Shown piece after piece: positions 42,300 to 53,452 of a DNA stretch of 64,000 nucleotides. Origin of the DNA: Laburnicola sp. R22_1 (Eukaryota; Ascomycota; Dothideomycetes; Pleosporales; Didymosphaeriaceae); the NCBI GenBank assembly GCA_014281115.1, contig JACONQ010000012.1:744001-808000 (forward strand), read 5' to 3'. The notes beneath the pieces were generated by a model. The model made no database searches, was not told where the DNA came from, and saw nothing but the letters and a program-made list of their open reading frames with translations. The translations under genes and the position numbers were made by a program. Every line of letters starts with the position of its first letter. Positions within the stretch are counted from its first letter, which is position 1.

Positions 42300-43089
42300 C
42301 TAGCAAGTGAAGACCTTGGGCCCCGGGATCGTGTAGGGCTGGGCCTTGTACGAATCGTAGGTGATGCCAGCGTCGCTTCCCTTATAAGCCCCCGGGAATG
42401 ATACGAGCGAGGAAGGCGTCTTAGATCCAGATCCCGTGACCTTGAGCTGATGGCAGCCAGGGTAGAATTGTGCACCGGGGTATTGGTAGGCGGCGTGCAG
42501 AGCGATGATCTCGTGGCGGACAAGGTAGTAGCCCGGCTTCAGGCAGCTGGGAATGGTGTACTTGGCAACACCTCCGGGCTTCATGAGCTTAGTAGCGCCC
42601 CAGTTGTTGGAGGTGCCTTCGCGGCCCTCTTCCTTGACCTTGAACCAAACAGCACTGATACACCGTTAGCAGAATTCATTTCCCGTGAATGCATAGTACG
42701 TACGAGGATCCGGGCATGTAGTTGTTGCAGCCGGCAGCGGGGCAGGCCGCCATGTAGGTAATGACAGGACCGACGTGGCTGTCAGGCCAGAGCGTCCATC
42801 GAAGCGAGACTTCAGATCCGGCGCGCGCGTCAGCGTGAAGGGGAGCAGGGGATGAACCGACGATGCCACCCTCAGACCAGCCTCCGCATTGGATATCAGC
42901 GATGGACAGGTCGGTGACTGGTCCGTTGCCCTCAACACGGCGCGAGATGCGCTGGGGTTTTGGCGACATGTACGGGTCCTGATACGGCTGATAGAAAGTG
43001 TAAACCTTATTGGCTATCGTTGCGTTATCGACATAGCCGTGGCCGGCAACGACCGCGGCGAAGCCAAGAGTAGGAAGAAAGTACTTCAT
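42300..43089 (-). CDS. AA9 lytic polysaccharide monooxygenase
   Basis: Two exons, 42704-43089 and 42300-42654, with a 49-nt intron (GTACGT...ATCAG). The product is 246 residues. Residues 1-16 (MKYFLPTLGFAAVVAG) are a secretion signal; cleavage exposes His17 of HGYVDN as the N-terminal copper-brace histidine. The second copper histidine is in PDSHVGPVITYMA and the axial tyrosine in GAQFYPGCHQLKVTG, both AA9 signatures. Cysteines fit the usual disulfides (IQCGGW, CPAAGCNNY). AA9 enzymes oxidatively cleave cellulose or related glucans outside the cell using electrons from cellobiose dehydrogenase or phenols. There is no carbohydrate-binding module. Upstream ATGs in the same frame would bury the signal peptide, so ATG 43089 is preferred. 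Confidence 0.95.
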
Positions 43090-43226
43090 TGTGAAAATGA
43101 TTGAGATACTGACGATCCTGCGTTGAATTGGGGAACGAACGTAAAAGTGGGAACGAGGACGAAGGTATAAAAGAATGGATGCCGGTGCTTGACCTGGCGT
43201 GGGCATAGATGGAAAAACAAGAGCCG

Positions 43227-43235
43227 CCTTTTATA
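43227..43235 (-). promoter_or_regulatory. candidate TATA box of the LPMO gene
   Basis: TATAAAAGG on the minus strand about 140 bp before the LPMO start codon. Position and sequence fit a core promoter, but no transcript data support it. Confidence 0.45.
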
Positions 43236-44036
43236 TTGACACCCAACCATTCCGACATTAGTTCGAGGGGAGCAGTATACAGCGCCATGTGGGTCGAGTA
43301 ACGACATGTTTGAAATGTCTGATCAGGAGGGAATGACCCCGATCATCTAGGGCAATGTGTAGATTAAACGAAACGCGCTACATCGAAACAGCGTTAGTAT
43401 GTGACGACCAAATCCTTCTTTAAGAGGGAACATGACGGCTGGGCGATCCGAGAACTTGCAGTGGGAGAGAAGAAGCTGGTGGTTGGCGGATTTCCAATTC
43501 GGACTTCTACTGCAAGTGGTCATGGAGGCGGTTGTAGGAGTAGGGAAACATACGCGAGTTTGTATCGAGATTTGCAGAGTACAATGGCGGCGACAAGGGC
43601 TTGTCGTTTCTTAAAGCAAGAGTAGCACGCAAGTGCTTGAAGGTTTTCTGATTGGTGGACATTCGTAGTTGGGCGTCTTAGTTGAGGTTAGGGCGGTAAA
43701 CGGCACGTGTTTCATATACTGCGGTGCGAGTTCCCGGGTTGTCGTGGAGGTCATAGCGTAAAATAAATTGCTTTAGTATGCATTTGAACTGTAATCCCAA
43801 CGACATCTGTGGTTTCACAGGTGGAAGTGGCGGTGATGGTTGCTGGAGAGGGTGAGGATAGCGGAAAGTTGGCCCGGTCGCTGTTCCATGCAGTGTGAGA
43901 ATAGCCCATCTAGGCTGTCTTCAATACATACTACTTGCTGTTAATGGTTGCTGGTTCCTTGTGCCAAGCCTGACCGTGGAGATGAACACCACCCATGTCG
44001 ATATCAGTGACCGCCAGGTAGGCTCACGATTCAGGC
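43236..44036. other. intergenic region
   Basis: Upstream region of the LPMO gene and downstream region of the GFA gene. A 74-codon frame at 43401-43625 lacks any family feature. Confidence 0.45.
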
Positions 44037-44453
44037 TCACTTGGCTTTCCCAGAGTCTGGCGCCCCTACCCAGCATTCGGCGCCTTCAGGAATCGGAACA
44101 ACGGCGCTCCTAGTGAAGATGTGCTTTGCGTTTGTCCAGTCAAGCCCTTCCAGTAGTCCTGCTTTGACGGCGACAACTGGCGGGTCTCCTCCATCAACGA
44201 TATGTGCGTGTAGGATTCGACTTCCACATGTGTTGCAGAAGTAACAGTTTTGTCTGCGTCCGCTGTCACATAAACGTGAGAAGTGAGCAACGTTGGTGTC
44301 ATCGTCCACGCTGAAGAAGGGGAAGATGGCGGAGGTGCCGAAGGCGGAAGCAGATTGTCTCCGGCAGTCGATACAGTGGCAGTGGAAGAGGTTGAGGGGT
44401 TTGTCGGTCGGTGTGACAAACTTGACTGAGCCGCAAGCACAAGAGCCGTTCAT
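44037..44453 (-). CDS. GFA/CENP-V-fold zinc protein
   Basis: A single exon of 138 residues with the zinc-binding pattern of the GFA family: SCACGSVKF (residues 4-12), CHCIDCRRQSASAFG (about 25-39), then CNTCGSRI (about 75-82). Founding members assist glutathione-formaldehyde adduct formation; most fungal members have no established substrate, so a thiol-adduct role is only an inference. Length is usual for the family. No signal peptide, so cytosolic. The frame is complete, with ATG at 44453. Confidence 0.88.
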   Translation of the reverse strand: MNGSCACGSVKFVTPTDKPLNLFHCHCIDCRRQSASAFGTSAIFPFFSVDDDTNVAHFSRLCDSGRRQNCYFCNTCGSRILHAHIVDGGDPPVVAVKAGLLEGLDWTNAKHIFTRSAVVPIPEGAECWVGAPDSGKAK

Positions 44454-44934
44454 GCTGTAGTTTTTGGTCCTGGTGGGATAGGAGCGGGGGTTGCAAAGAT
44501 GGCGTGTTGGTCTGGTACTGAGCAGGCATCTGTATAGGTATACTTAGGAGGCTCCATCAGCCCCGCATCCCCACGGCGGGGGTGTGATGCCGGCTGCACA
44601 GCACAACAGCATGTGGGGGAGTGAAAGCTTGAGTCGCGTCCCCATTGTTGTGCCATCATAGACGACACGGGCGGGCGCTAAACCTCAGAAGCAGGTGCAA
44701 ATCCAGGTTATCCAGCAACATGGACACATTTTTGGTGTGTGAGCATTTCACCGGTATGCTGCAAGCAAGGTGAAGATGCTCGAACGTTCTTCCCCCGAGA
44801 AAGGCCCAAGCTCTCAGCCCACCGGAAGCTGCCACTGCCCCGCGCGTTCCTGCCGCAACTTCGAAAACAATCACCCACATTTCAAGTTCCCGAGCACAAC
44901 ACTCGCAGACATTCCCCTCTGCGACTCCTAAACC
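44454..44934. other. shared promoter region of the GFA gene and CDC37
   Basis: The two genes are divergent. No repeat or extra gene recognised. Confidence 0.5.
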
Positions 44935-46477
44935 ATGGTGATCAACTACAGCAAGTGGGTCAGTTTGTTCGAAACCCCTCTGTCCCCGACATGCAAACTG
45001 ACGTATGCAGGACGCCCTGGAGCTCTCCGACGACAGCGACATCGAAGTGCACCCCAACGTCGACAAGAAATCCTTCATCCGCGCGAAACAAGCCCAGATC
45101 CACCAGGAGCGTGACCACCGCAGACACCAGATCAAGACGCTCAAGTACGAGCGCATCATCAACGATGGCCTCACCGAGCGCATCGACCGGCTGCTCGCCG
45201 CGCTCAAATCGCAAAAGGACAAGGATATCGAGGGGAACACTGACCAGCTGGTCTTCCAGAGCTTGATGGAGGGCATGATGGCTGGCGGAGAAGAGCGACC
45301 GCCGCCACCGCCCGAGGGCGTACACGAACATATCAAGGAAAAGCCGACATACCCGCAAATGATGGCAAGCCTTGTCGACCAGGTGAAGAAAGAAATGGAC
45401 GAGAAGAAGGTGGAAGACAACCGGCTGGATCAGTTTATTGCAGGGCTGGAGGAACACAAGGCGCGGGTGGTGGGACTCCAGAAAGAGTTGTTGGCGAAGC
45501 TTGCAGAGTTGGAGACAGAAGAGAAGAAGCACATCACAAGCGACGATATCCGCGACGGCTTCAACTACTCCAACGTAAAACAGGAACAGCCTTCGTCGAC
45601 CGTCGTACCGAAGAAACAGGAGTCCGTCGAGCTGCTCAACCCCCCGAAACGCCCTGATGCCCAGTCCACCGACACAGGCCAATCCTCAGGTGCTGACGCC
45701 GACGTCGAAGAGGGAACTGCCGTGGAAGACGACAATGGCGACGACATAGAAGCCTCGCCGCTCGCAAAGGAGTTTTCAAGGATCAAACGAGGCGACTGGA
45801 GCACCTGCCTCAACTTCATATCCGCGCATCCCGAGATATTGAAGGAGAAAGAGACCGACGGCCTATTAGTCGAGGCCTTCAACTCGGAGCTGGAAGGCAA
45901 GCCCAAGCACGCGAAACAGTGCGTACACCAAGGACTGCTACTACAATACTGCCGACAGCTAGGCGGTCGCGACGGCGTAGCCCTCTTCTTCAAACGCATA
46001 CAGACCAAGGACCACCAAGCGAGCAAGCTGTTCAACGACGACGTCGACCAGACCTACCGCCGCATCCACGACCGAGTTGCAGAGATTAAGAAGGAGCGCG
46101 CGGAGAACGCGTCGAGCGAGGGGGTGGAGCAGATCCAATTACACGCCGTAGACCCCAACACCACCATCAACATCCGAGTGCCGCCCAAAGAGCCCGAATC
46201 GGAAGACGAAGAAGCCCGCGCAATAGAAGTGGCCGCGCGGAAAATATTCGAGTCTTTCCCTCCGGGTTTGCAGCGCGCGCTGGAGAGTGGAAAGCTCGAC
46301 GACGTGAACAAGGTACTGGCCAAAATGAGTGTCGATGAGGCAGAAGAAGTCGTTGCGAAGCTTGGCGATGGTGGCATGTTGAGTCTGGAAGAAGGTGTTG
46401 TGGATGCAACGACGGAGGAAGGAAGGAAAGTCATGGAGGAGATTGAAAAGTCGCACAAGATGCCGAGCCAGTCGTAG
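44935..46477 (+). CDS. CDC37: Hsp90 co-chaperone Cdc37
   Basis: Two exons, 44935-44958 and 45011-46477, with a 52-nt intron (GTCAGT...TGCAG). Exon 1 encodes only eight residues, MVINYSKW, and splicing gives the conserved Cdc37 start MVINYSKWDALELSDDSD. The product is about 496 residues, close to yeast Cdc37. The N-terminal kinase-binding domain contains HPNVDKKSFIRAKQAQIH and a long coiled coil. The middle Hsp90-binding domain includes FSRIKRGDWSTCLNFISAHP and HAKQCVHQGLLLQYC. The C-terminal domain contains FESFPPGLQRALESGKLDDVNKVL-like helices. Cdc37 delivers protein kinases to Hsp90 in the cytosol and is expected to be essential. The conserved Ser of SDDSD is a likely casein kinase 2 site by analogy. 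Confidence 0.96.
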
Positions 46478-46837
46478 GAAGTAGGTGGGAGCTTGTTTGG
46501 TTTGTTAGGAAAGCATACGAGCGGCACTCGTGGGAACGGGTGTTCATGTACTATACAGACTGATAATGGTATCTACGAGTTATGCATACTGACTTGATAT
46601 ACTCTTGGGAAAAAAACAGAATCCCCTTCAATTGAGACAAAAGCTCCCTCCACGAACACAGAAACTCAGGACCAAGGCCTTGCCACTCTTTCAGCATATC
46701 TCTGTGGCATACCGTGTATATCCATCGGAGAAGAAACCATGCCAATTGTCCCCACAATAGAACCTACTTCACCATGATCCACGCGATCCTCGTCCACCAA
46801 ACAAACACGGCAGCTCCGATCGGACCAACGAATCGAT

Positions 46838-48361
46838 TTAGATAAGATCACCAAGGGTAGAATCGATGCCATTCATCGCGGTATCACCTTCAAAAGCCGC
46901 GAATTCATCCTCAGCTGCATTCCTACTCATCTTCCTCTTCTTGTACGTGCCCTGGCCATATACCCCGTTCTCCTCAGCAGGTCGAGCATGAGCCAAGCTA
47001 TGAAGCAGGTCTGCACCAGGGATCACATTCGGTGCGCCAATGGCGGTGGCCGGCGCCGGCTCGGTAGATACGCCTGGAACTGGGGGAGGAACGGCGACGG
47101 GTTCCACGGGATGGGCAGGCGGCTCTCTGAAGACATCGTCAGGCACATCGGGGACATCAGGTCGTGGTGATCCAACAGGGGTGAAGGATTCCATCGGCGG
47201 CGGAGTAAGTGCCTCGACATCGGGTCGTTCGTGGGATGATTGGGCAAGCCCTGGCAGAGGCGCAGCGGAGATCTTGTTTGTCTCTGCGGCAGACAGACCC
47301 TTGAGAATGGCTTCCTCGACTTCGCGCTTGCGGCTTTCAATTGCGACCTTGCGCGTATTCAAGTCCGTAAGCAGAGCCTGCTCCTCCACCATCTTATTGC
47401 GGTTCGTCTCGAGGAGCTTCTCCAATCCAGACACGAGCTCCTGGCGTGCTTTGATGCTGTCGGCCACAGCGTTTTCAGCCACCGCGAGTTTCTTGACAAG
47501 AGCCGCGAGACCGGCTGCGTGCATGGGAGGTGTGGGAATAACGGCATTCGGGTTCGTGAGCTTCTCGTAGTCCTGGTTCGCGGTTGCTATGGCCGGTTTG
47601 GCGACGAGGTCTGCTTTCTGCAGGGCGGTCGCAAGCGGCTCTACCGGCTTGAGTTCGGGTGGGATGGAGGAGCCTGAAAAGAGAGAGCCACCAAGCTGTC
47701 CCAAAGGTTTTCGACTCGATCGGGAACGGTCGATTTCTGCGACTATTAGTATGGCAGTAGAGCGATTGGCGAACGAGCTCGTGCATACCCTCAAGAGAAC
47801 GCTCAATCTCATCTTGGATCTGCGGTTTGAAGATCAGGCGTTGCTTCCACACGTCGACGACTCGTCTGATCTTGGACTGGATCTCTGGTGGGGAGCCCTT
47901 GTAAGCGGTGATGCAACCTCCGGCGATGACGGGGTCGAAGGCGCGGAGAAATTCGTCTTTCTTGCGGATCTTGGACTGCTGGATGATCTCTGAGCCTAGG
48001 TTAGCAGTGTGAGAGAAGTGACCGAGGTGAGAACGTACCATTCGCCAGATAGACAAAAGTCAGCTTCTTGTTGGGCGTTGATTCTTTCACTCGCTGCGAC
48101 CAGAGCTGGGCAATCTTCTCGGCGTGTCGCCTGTGAAGTCACGGTTAGCATCATTCGGTGATTCTATGAGGACGGAGTCGAGGTAAGGACGATGTCGAGT
48201 ATTGCGACACGATACCTTCGAGGGCATATGGGCATAATAGGCGATGAGGTCGGGAAGCAGTACCTATGGAATAGTATCCACTGGCTGACAGATGAGATGG
48301 AGTCTTGCGTCTCGTTGAGCGACGACAGCTTCGCCCTCAAACTATCTTCTGTAAATGCCAT
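46838..48361 (-). CDS. RTT103: Rtt103-like CTD-interacting (CID) protein
   Basis: Four exons: 48264-48361, 48039-48130, 47789-47989 and 46838 to 47736 (47742 if an alternative acceptor is used). Introns are 133, 49 and about 52 nt. The product is about 429 residues. Residues 1-135 form a CID domain: FTEDSLRAKLSSLNETQDSI, HAEKIAQLW, KLTFVYLANEIIQQSKIRKK and IQSKIRRVVDVWKQRLIF. The C-terminal half contains a coiled coil (KLAVAENAVADSIKARQELV onward) and Pro-rich sequence. Yeast Rtt103 binds Ser2-phosphorylated RNA polymerase II CTD and assists termination with Rat1; metazoan relatives are RPRD proteins. Acting in the nucleus is inferred. The second intron acceptor was chosen to give LANEIIQQS, which matches the family better than LANGSEII. 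Confidence 0.9.
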
Positions 48362-48757
48362 GTTGTCGAATCACACGTAAAGGCTGCCACCGGCTGAAGC
48401 GCGATCAGGGTCTCACGCGACCTTTCTCCCACTTGCAGAATGACTATGTAACCCGAAGCGCGTACTGTCCAGCCAGCTTGAGCCGTCCGCAGAAATACGC
48501 CAGCGCCTGATGAGTGCACACCGAGTTGCTGCTGCAATGTGATGGTTAGGGTAAAGTGATGTTGCGTGATCCACAGGCGAAGAAGGTCACTTCGGCGCCG
48601 GACAAACGCAACTCCGCACTAGCGCCGCCTCCAGGAGCGTCGCAATGGCCAGCTATTGCACCGCAACAAACAGATCACAGTCCGCGCTCCGTACAGGTCA
48701 AACGCTTGTTTTCTCTCCTTGCCTCTGGTTAACGCACCCCTTACCCTCACACACACA

Positions 48758-49658
48758 ATGGCGGACCGATTTCCCTCATTAGACGAGTTCGATGCTGGTA
48801 AGACAGCCACTTACCCCCGGATCCGGCTGCAGCTTGCTGAACTGTCCTAGGCATGACGGAGGCGCGCGGCGACAACAACATCGATCTCGTCGGCGACGGA
48901 GCCGGCGATCTCAACTTGGAGGACCGCGAGCGCGCGCTCCTCGGCGATGATGCAGACCAATTCGCTTCCGCAAATGACAAGCTAGCCACGGTGGAAGACG
49001 GTGACGACGACTTGCTAGGCGGAGACTCTTCCTTCCAGGCCAACACTGGCAATGAGGAGATGATGGGCTTCGAGAGCTCTTTCCCTGCCATTGACACGTC
49101 CAACGAGGTGAGTTGCATGCAAAACAGCGCTGGGACAGGAGTCTTTCTACCAGAGAAGTGATGTGCTTGGTATGCAAATCCTAAGAGACACAGCACATGG
49201 CACCTGGCGGTACCATTACCGGGTCCAGCCTCCCCTTCCTCCCCGGCCAGCCACAACCGTCCTTCACCCCGGTGCGATCAGATTCACCCGAGCCTGAGGT
49301 CATTCGCGAATGGCGTGAGCGCCGGGACCTTGCGATCCAGCACCGCGACGAGGTTTCCGCCCAGCGCAAGAACAAGACCATCGAAGAGGCGCGGCAGAAC
49401 ATTGATGATTTCTACGAGAACTACAACAACAAGAAGGACAAGGAGATCGCCAAGTCGCGGATGGAGGCTGAGGATTTCCTTGCGAACCGCGATGACACGA
49501 CTGCGGGCGGAACGAGCTGGGAGCGCATCGCGAAGTTGGTGGATCTGAGCGGCAAGGGTGCGAAGGGTGGTGCGTCGGGCAGCGAGAAGCAGCGGTTCCG
49601 GGAGATTCTGGTCAGTCTGAGGAAGGATGAGAACGCGCCGGGTGCGACTGGGTACTAG
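48758..49658 (+). CDS. CLC1: clathrin light chain
   Basis: Three exons, 48758-48797, 48851-49107 and 49194-49658, with introns of 53 and 86 nt. The product is 253 residues, slightly longer than yeast Clc1. It begins MADRFPSLDEFDAGMTEARG, continues with an acidic region (DLNLEDRERALLGDDAD), and has the heavy-chain-binding helix VIREWRERRDLAIQHRDEVSAQ followed by ARQNIDDFYENYNNKKDKEI. The C-terminus contains TSWERIAKLVDLSGKGAKG, typical of fungal light chains. It stabilises clathrin coats in endocytosis and Golgi traffic. Each intron joins phases correctly. Its 5' region is shared with the divergent RTT103 gene. Confidence 0.95.
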
Positions 49659-51504
49659 ATAGTGAACTTGAGGAGGTGGTTGAACATGGCGAGTGTATAT
49701 ACCAAGAGCTACGGCTGCAACCGACAATCTGGCGCTTTGCGTACAGGTAGTGGAGCTCTTGAAGAGAGACACGGTTTGGGGCTGGATCGGTTTGCAGTAT
49801 CTGGCGTTAATGGGCAGATTACCTCTTATTTGATACAATGTTTTAGTATCTCTAAACTCTACTTCAACCTCAACTTGGATTCTACTTCAATTTCAACCTA
49901 ACTCTAGCGTCAACTCCAACGTCAACTACAACTCGAACTTGGGTTCCAACTCTAATCTCAACTTCAACTTTTACTTCAATCTCTATCAAATTTGGATGTC
50001 TCTTACAGACAACGAATGAGGTCACTGGCCATCACCCATTCGGCATTGTTTTCCGATCTTGAAATCGTCTGCCAATGGTTGGTCTGTCTTGTCTTTACGT
50101 GGCATGTTTACGCCACCACACATATCGGCCGCCAGCACCGTACAACTGCATAGGCTCCATCGGAACGAGCTCCTTCTCTGTTAATCTACGTTCTTTTTGA
50201 AAAGGCAGTCTCGGACATCACCGTGACTGTGTGACTCATTCGTCTTTCTATCTATCTCCTTGCTACATACCGCATGAATCCTCCCAGCAACCACTTGGTA
50301 CTGGCTTCGCAGCAGCAGCCAATAGGACACTACCTAGTGCCTGATCAGACAAGGCAGTGCGTGTGACTCACTCATTGCGGAGTCAGAGTTGTCTAGATCA
50401 CCGCGGCGTGCGGCTGGGGCGAATTGAGGGTTCTTCTCAGCACAGTCACTGTTCAACATTGACAGGTGCTGGTTTGTGGGTGTTCTCGTTCTGTTTGGTA
50501 TATGCTTGTAGTGTGAATGGGAGCCTGTCATCCTCATCATGTCCAGTTTCAGAAGGATTGGAGACGCTTTGGGAATCATGGTCCTTTGGTGTTGGACGGT
50601 CGGTCGAAGTCTTTCATTACCGGATCACACCTTGGAAGGCTTTGGTTTTCCATGGCTGTTCGTCGTACTCTATACCACCCGTTTCTTGTATGCTGACCCA
50701 GATGAAGTGAGCGACCCAAACCAATGGCATAGAGCGGTAGACTATATTGTCACTGTAGCTACTGCCGTCTGAGGATCTTGCTAATCTTCAAGCGGAAGTC
50801 CGCAAAGATGAGTCACGCCCTTGGAGTAAGGCCGCTTAGCAACGTCACGCACATGATGTATTCCGTTGTCCCGGACCTGGCGCAGCACAGGAGTGTGTGG
50901 TAGTGGGTGCGCTCGTTGTCGGTCGTGGTGGATGTGAGAGAAGAGGTGGATTGTAGTATCTATGAGTTTTAATAATTACAAAGATAGCTCTTCAGTATCC
51001 ACGAGTAGATAGGAACTGTCTCTTGATTAGTTATAACGAACGCGTCTTCTACATATGTATACTTGCGAGGCGACGCGTGAAGTCGTACGCGAAGCGCGCA
51101 GTAATAGCTACTATCAGCATAACTCCACCACAAGTGATTGTCGTGACTTGAAACTTGGTAATAAAGATCAAAACAGTGTGCTCAGTATTATTCAAGACAC
51201 TGCAGAGTCGTAGAAGACGCTGCTGCCGTTGCGGCGCTGTTGATGGGTGGGCGGTGGCGGGACGATTTGGTGTTCGTCGCGTCTGACTAAGCGAGCGTCG
51301 CGTAAAGTTGGAGTTGCCCGCCGTGCTCCCAAAGACTTTGGGCCTCTGCAAAAGCGTTTCCTTTCCAGCATGTCAAAACTGCGCTTGCTTTCCCGCCTGA
51401 TGTGAAGTTGCGACCTGCCGCACCCTCCCGATTCGGGCTAGCCCCGCATTGCGCCTATTGTGTGATCCGGCGCCCCCCTCCCCCTGCCCAGCTGTTAAAT
51501 ACTC
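49659..51504. other. long intergenic region
   Basis: No supported gene in about 1.8 kb. Bases 49855-49985 are a low-complexity tract of CAACTT/CAACTC-type hexamers. A 117-codon frame at 50357-50710 overlaps alternative frames and has no domain. Confidence 0.5.
49855..49985. repeat. degenerate CAACTY-type hexamer tract
   Basis: About twenty imperfect copies of CAACTT or CAACTC follow the clathrin light chain gene. Interruptions make it an old satellite-like tract. Confidence 0.7.
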
Positions 51505-51560
51505 TGCCTCCCTCGCTCGCTCGCTTTCTTTCTTGTTCTTTTATTCCCCCAACTCCGCTA
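51505..51560 (+). promoter_or_regulatory. pyrimidine-rich promoter tract of histone H4
   Basis: A CT-rich stretch (CTCGCTCGCTTTCTTTCTTG) lies about 100-150 bp before the H4 start codon. Such tracts mark core promoters of highly expressed filamentous-fungal genes. Confidence 0.5.
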
Positions 51561-51648
51561 TTCTCATATCCCAGCCCACAGCGACACGCGTAACGCGCTC
51601 CACACAACACACCCATCAAAGCTCCATCAACTAGTCAAACCTTCCAAC

Positions 51649-52247
<599 letters not shown>

Positions 52248-53452
52248 GCATTTCATCTTCTCGCTATGTCGACTATCTACTCGTCTCTCTGCCCGCTGCT
52301 GCATGGTTGCCGGACAGGGCGCGTTGGGTATGGCGATATGTTTATGTGAATGGGATGGACTCACGGTTCTCGGGTCTTCGGCGTTTGGAAATGTGCATGA
52401 GTTGATGATTCCATATGAGATGGCTCTGCTCGTCAGCACGAGTGTCCAGTTTGACTAGTGACAATACATGGGCTGCATCTTCAAGTACTACTCTCCGCTG
52501 TGCATGTGATGATGTTGACTCGTCGTTGAACCGCCCCTCGCTGGCCATTGCTCACTCAGTTTTACCGCGTACACGATCATGATGACCGTGTCTAATTGTA
52601 GTGGCCCCAACGGTACTGCCATTGCGCAACGTGCCTGCAGTGGAATGTACATTGTTGTCGTCATCGTGCGTGCGTGCTCAGCAGCGGTAGTTCCTGCTAG
52701 CGGGGAACAGCCAATAGACTACGTCAAGCATCACGAACGCCAACTTGGGACACCCTTCCGATGTTTGCGAGAAACGTGTGTTCCAGCAACCGAGCTGGTG
52801 GTGGCCGCGGGAGGAAGCGTGGGACGCTCGGACGTGATAGCCAGGGGAACTACGCTGCACCGCGCCGCAGATCTGTCGCTCACGAAGTTCCGAAAAGCCA
52901 GGTGTGCTTGGGCGACGGGCGACGGGCGACGGGCGCTCGTTGGCAGCAGTTGCCGGCACCGCCGGTGAGCTAGATGAGGGCCCCCTGGTTGCCAGTGGTT
53001 GGGCTATGCGTGCCAGACAAGAGTTTGCGGCGAGGCGAGCCCGGAAGCAGTCCGACGCGGGGCGTGTGTGGTAGGCCCTTTGTAGCGCATCGTGGCCGTA
53101 GACGTGGCTAGCAGTGATGGAGGCATGCTGCTGATAATGTCCATGTTGTTGCTTTTGCAGTGGTCGCGGCTTCCCGGTTGGGCATCGGCTGATCACGCAT
53201 CTGCAGCTGCCTCATGAATCCTGCGACGGCAGTGACGTAAGTGTGGGCCAACCTTGGAACCCAGCCAACCCCTCCAAGGCCCGCTTCGAACCTGCCCTGC
53301 CTGACGCAACCACTGCGCCGTAATAGCCTGGCCTTACTGCACTCTGCACCCCTCTTCCAGTTCTCTCCATCACCAGCCAGCCCACCATCCGGGTGCCTCA
53401 CCTTGTAACCCGCCTCTTGAGCCACGCCCGTCCTTAGACTGACTGTCCCGCC
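52248..53452. other. intergenic region
   Basis: A 129-codon frame at 52579-52968 is compositionally odd, has an antisense twin and is not supported. A GGGCGAC heptamer repeats three to four times near 52911-52934. Confidence 0.45.

Noticed and set aside
44960..45682. Long minus-strand frame opposite CDC37
   Set aside because: Shadow of a highly conserved sense gene.
50357..50710. 117-codon frame in the spacer left of histone H4
   Set aside because: No domain, overlapping alternative frames, no intron or promoter support.
52579..52968. 129-codon frame right of histone H4
   Set aside because: Low-complexity end, antisense twin, no domain.
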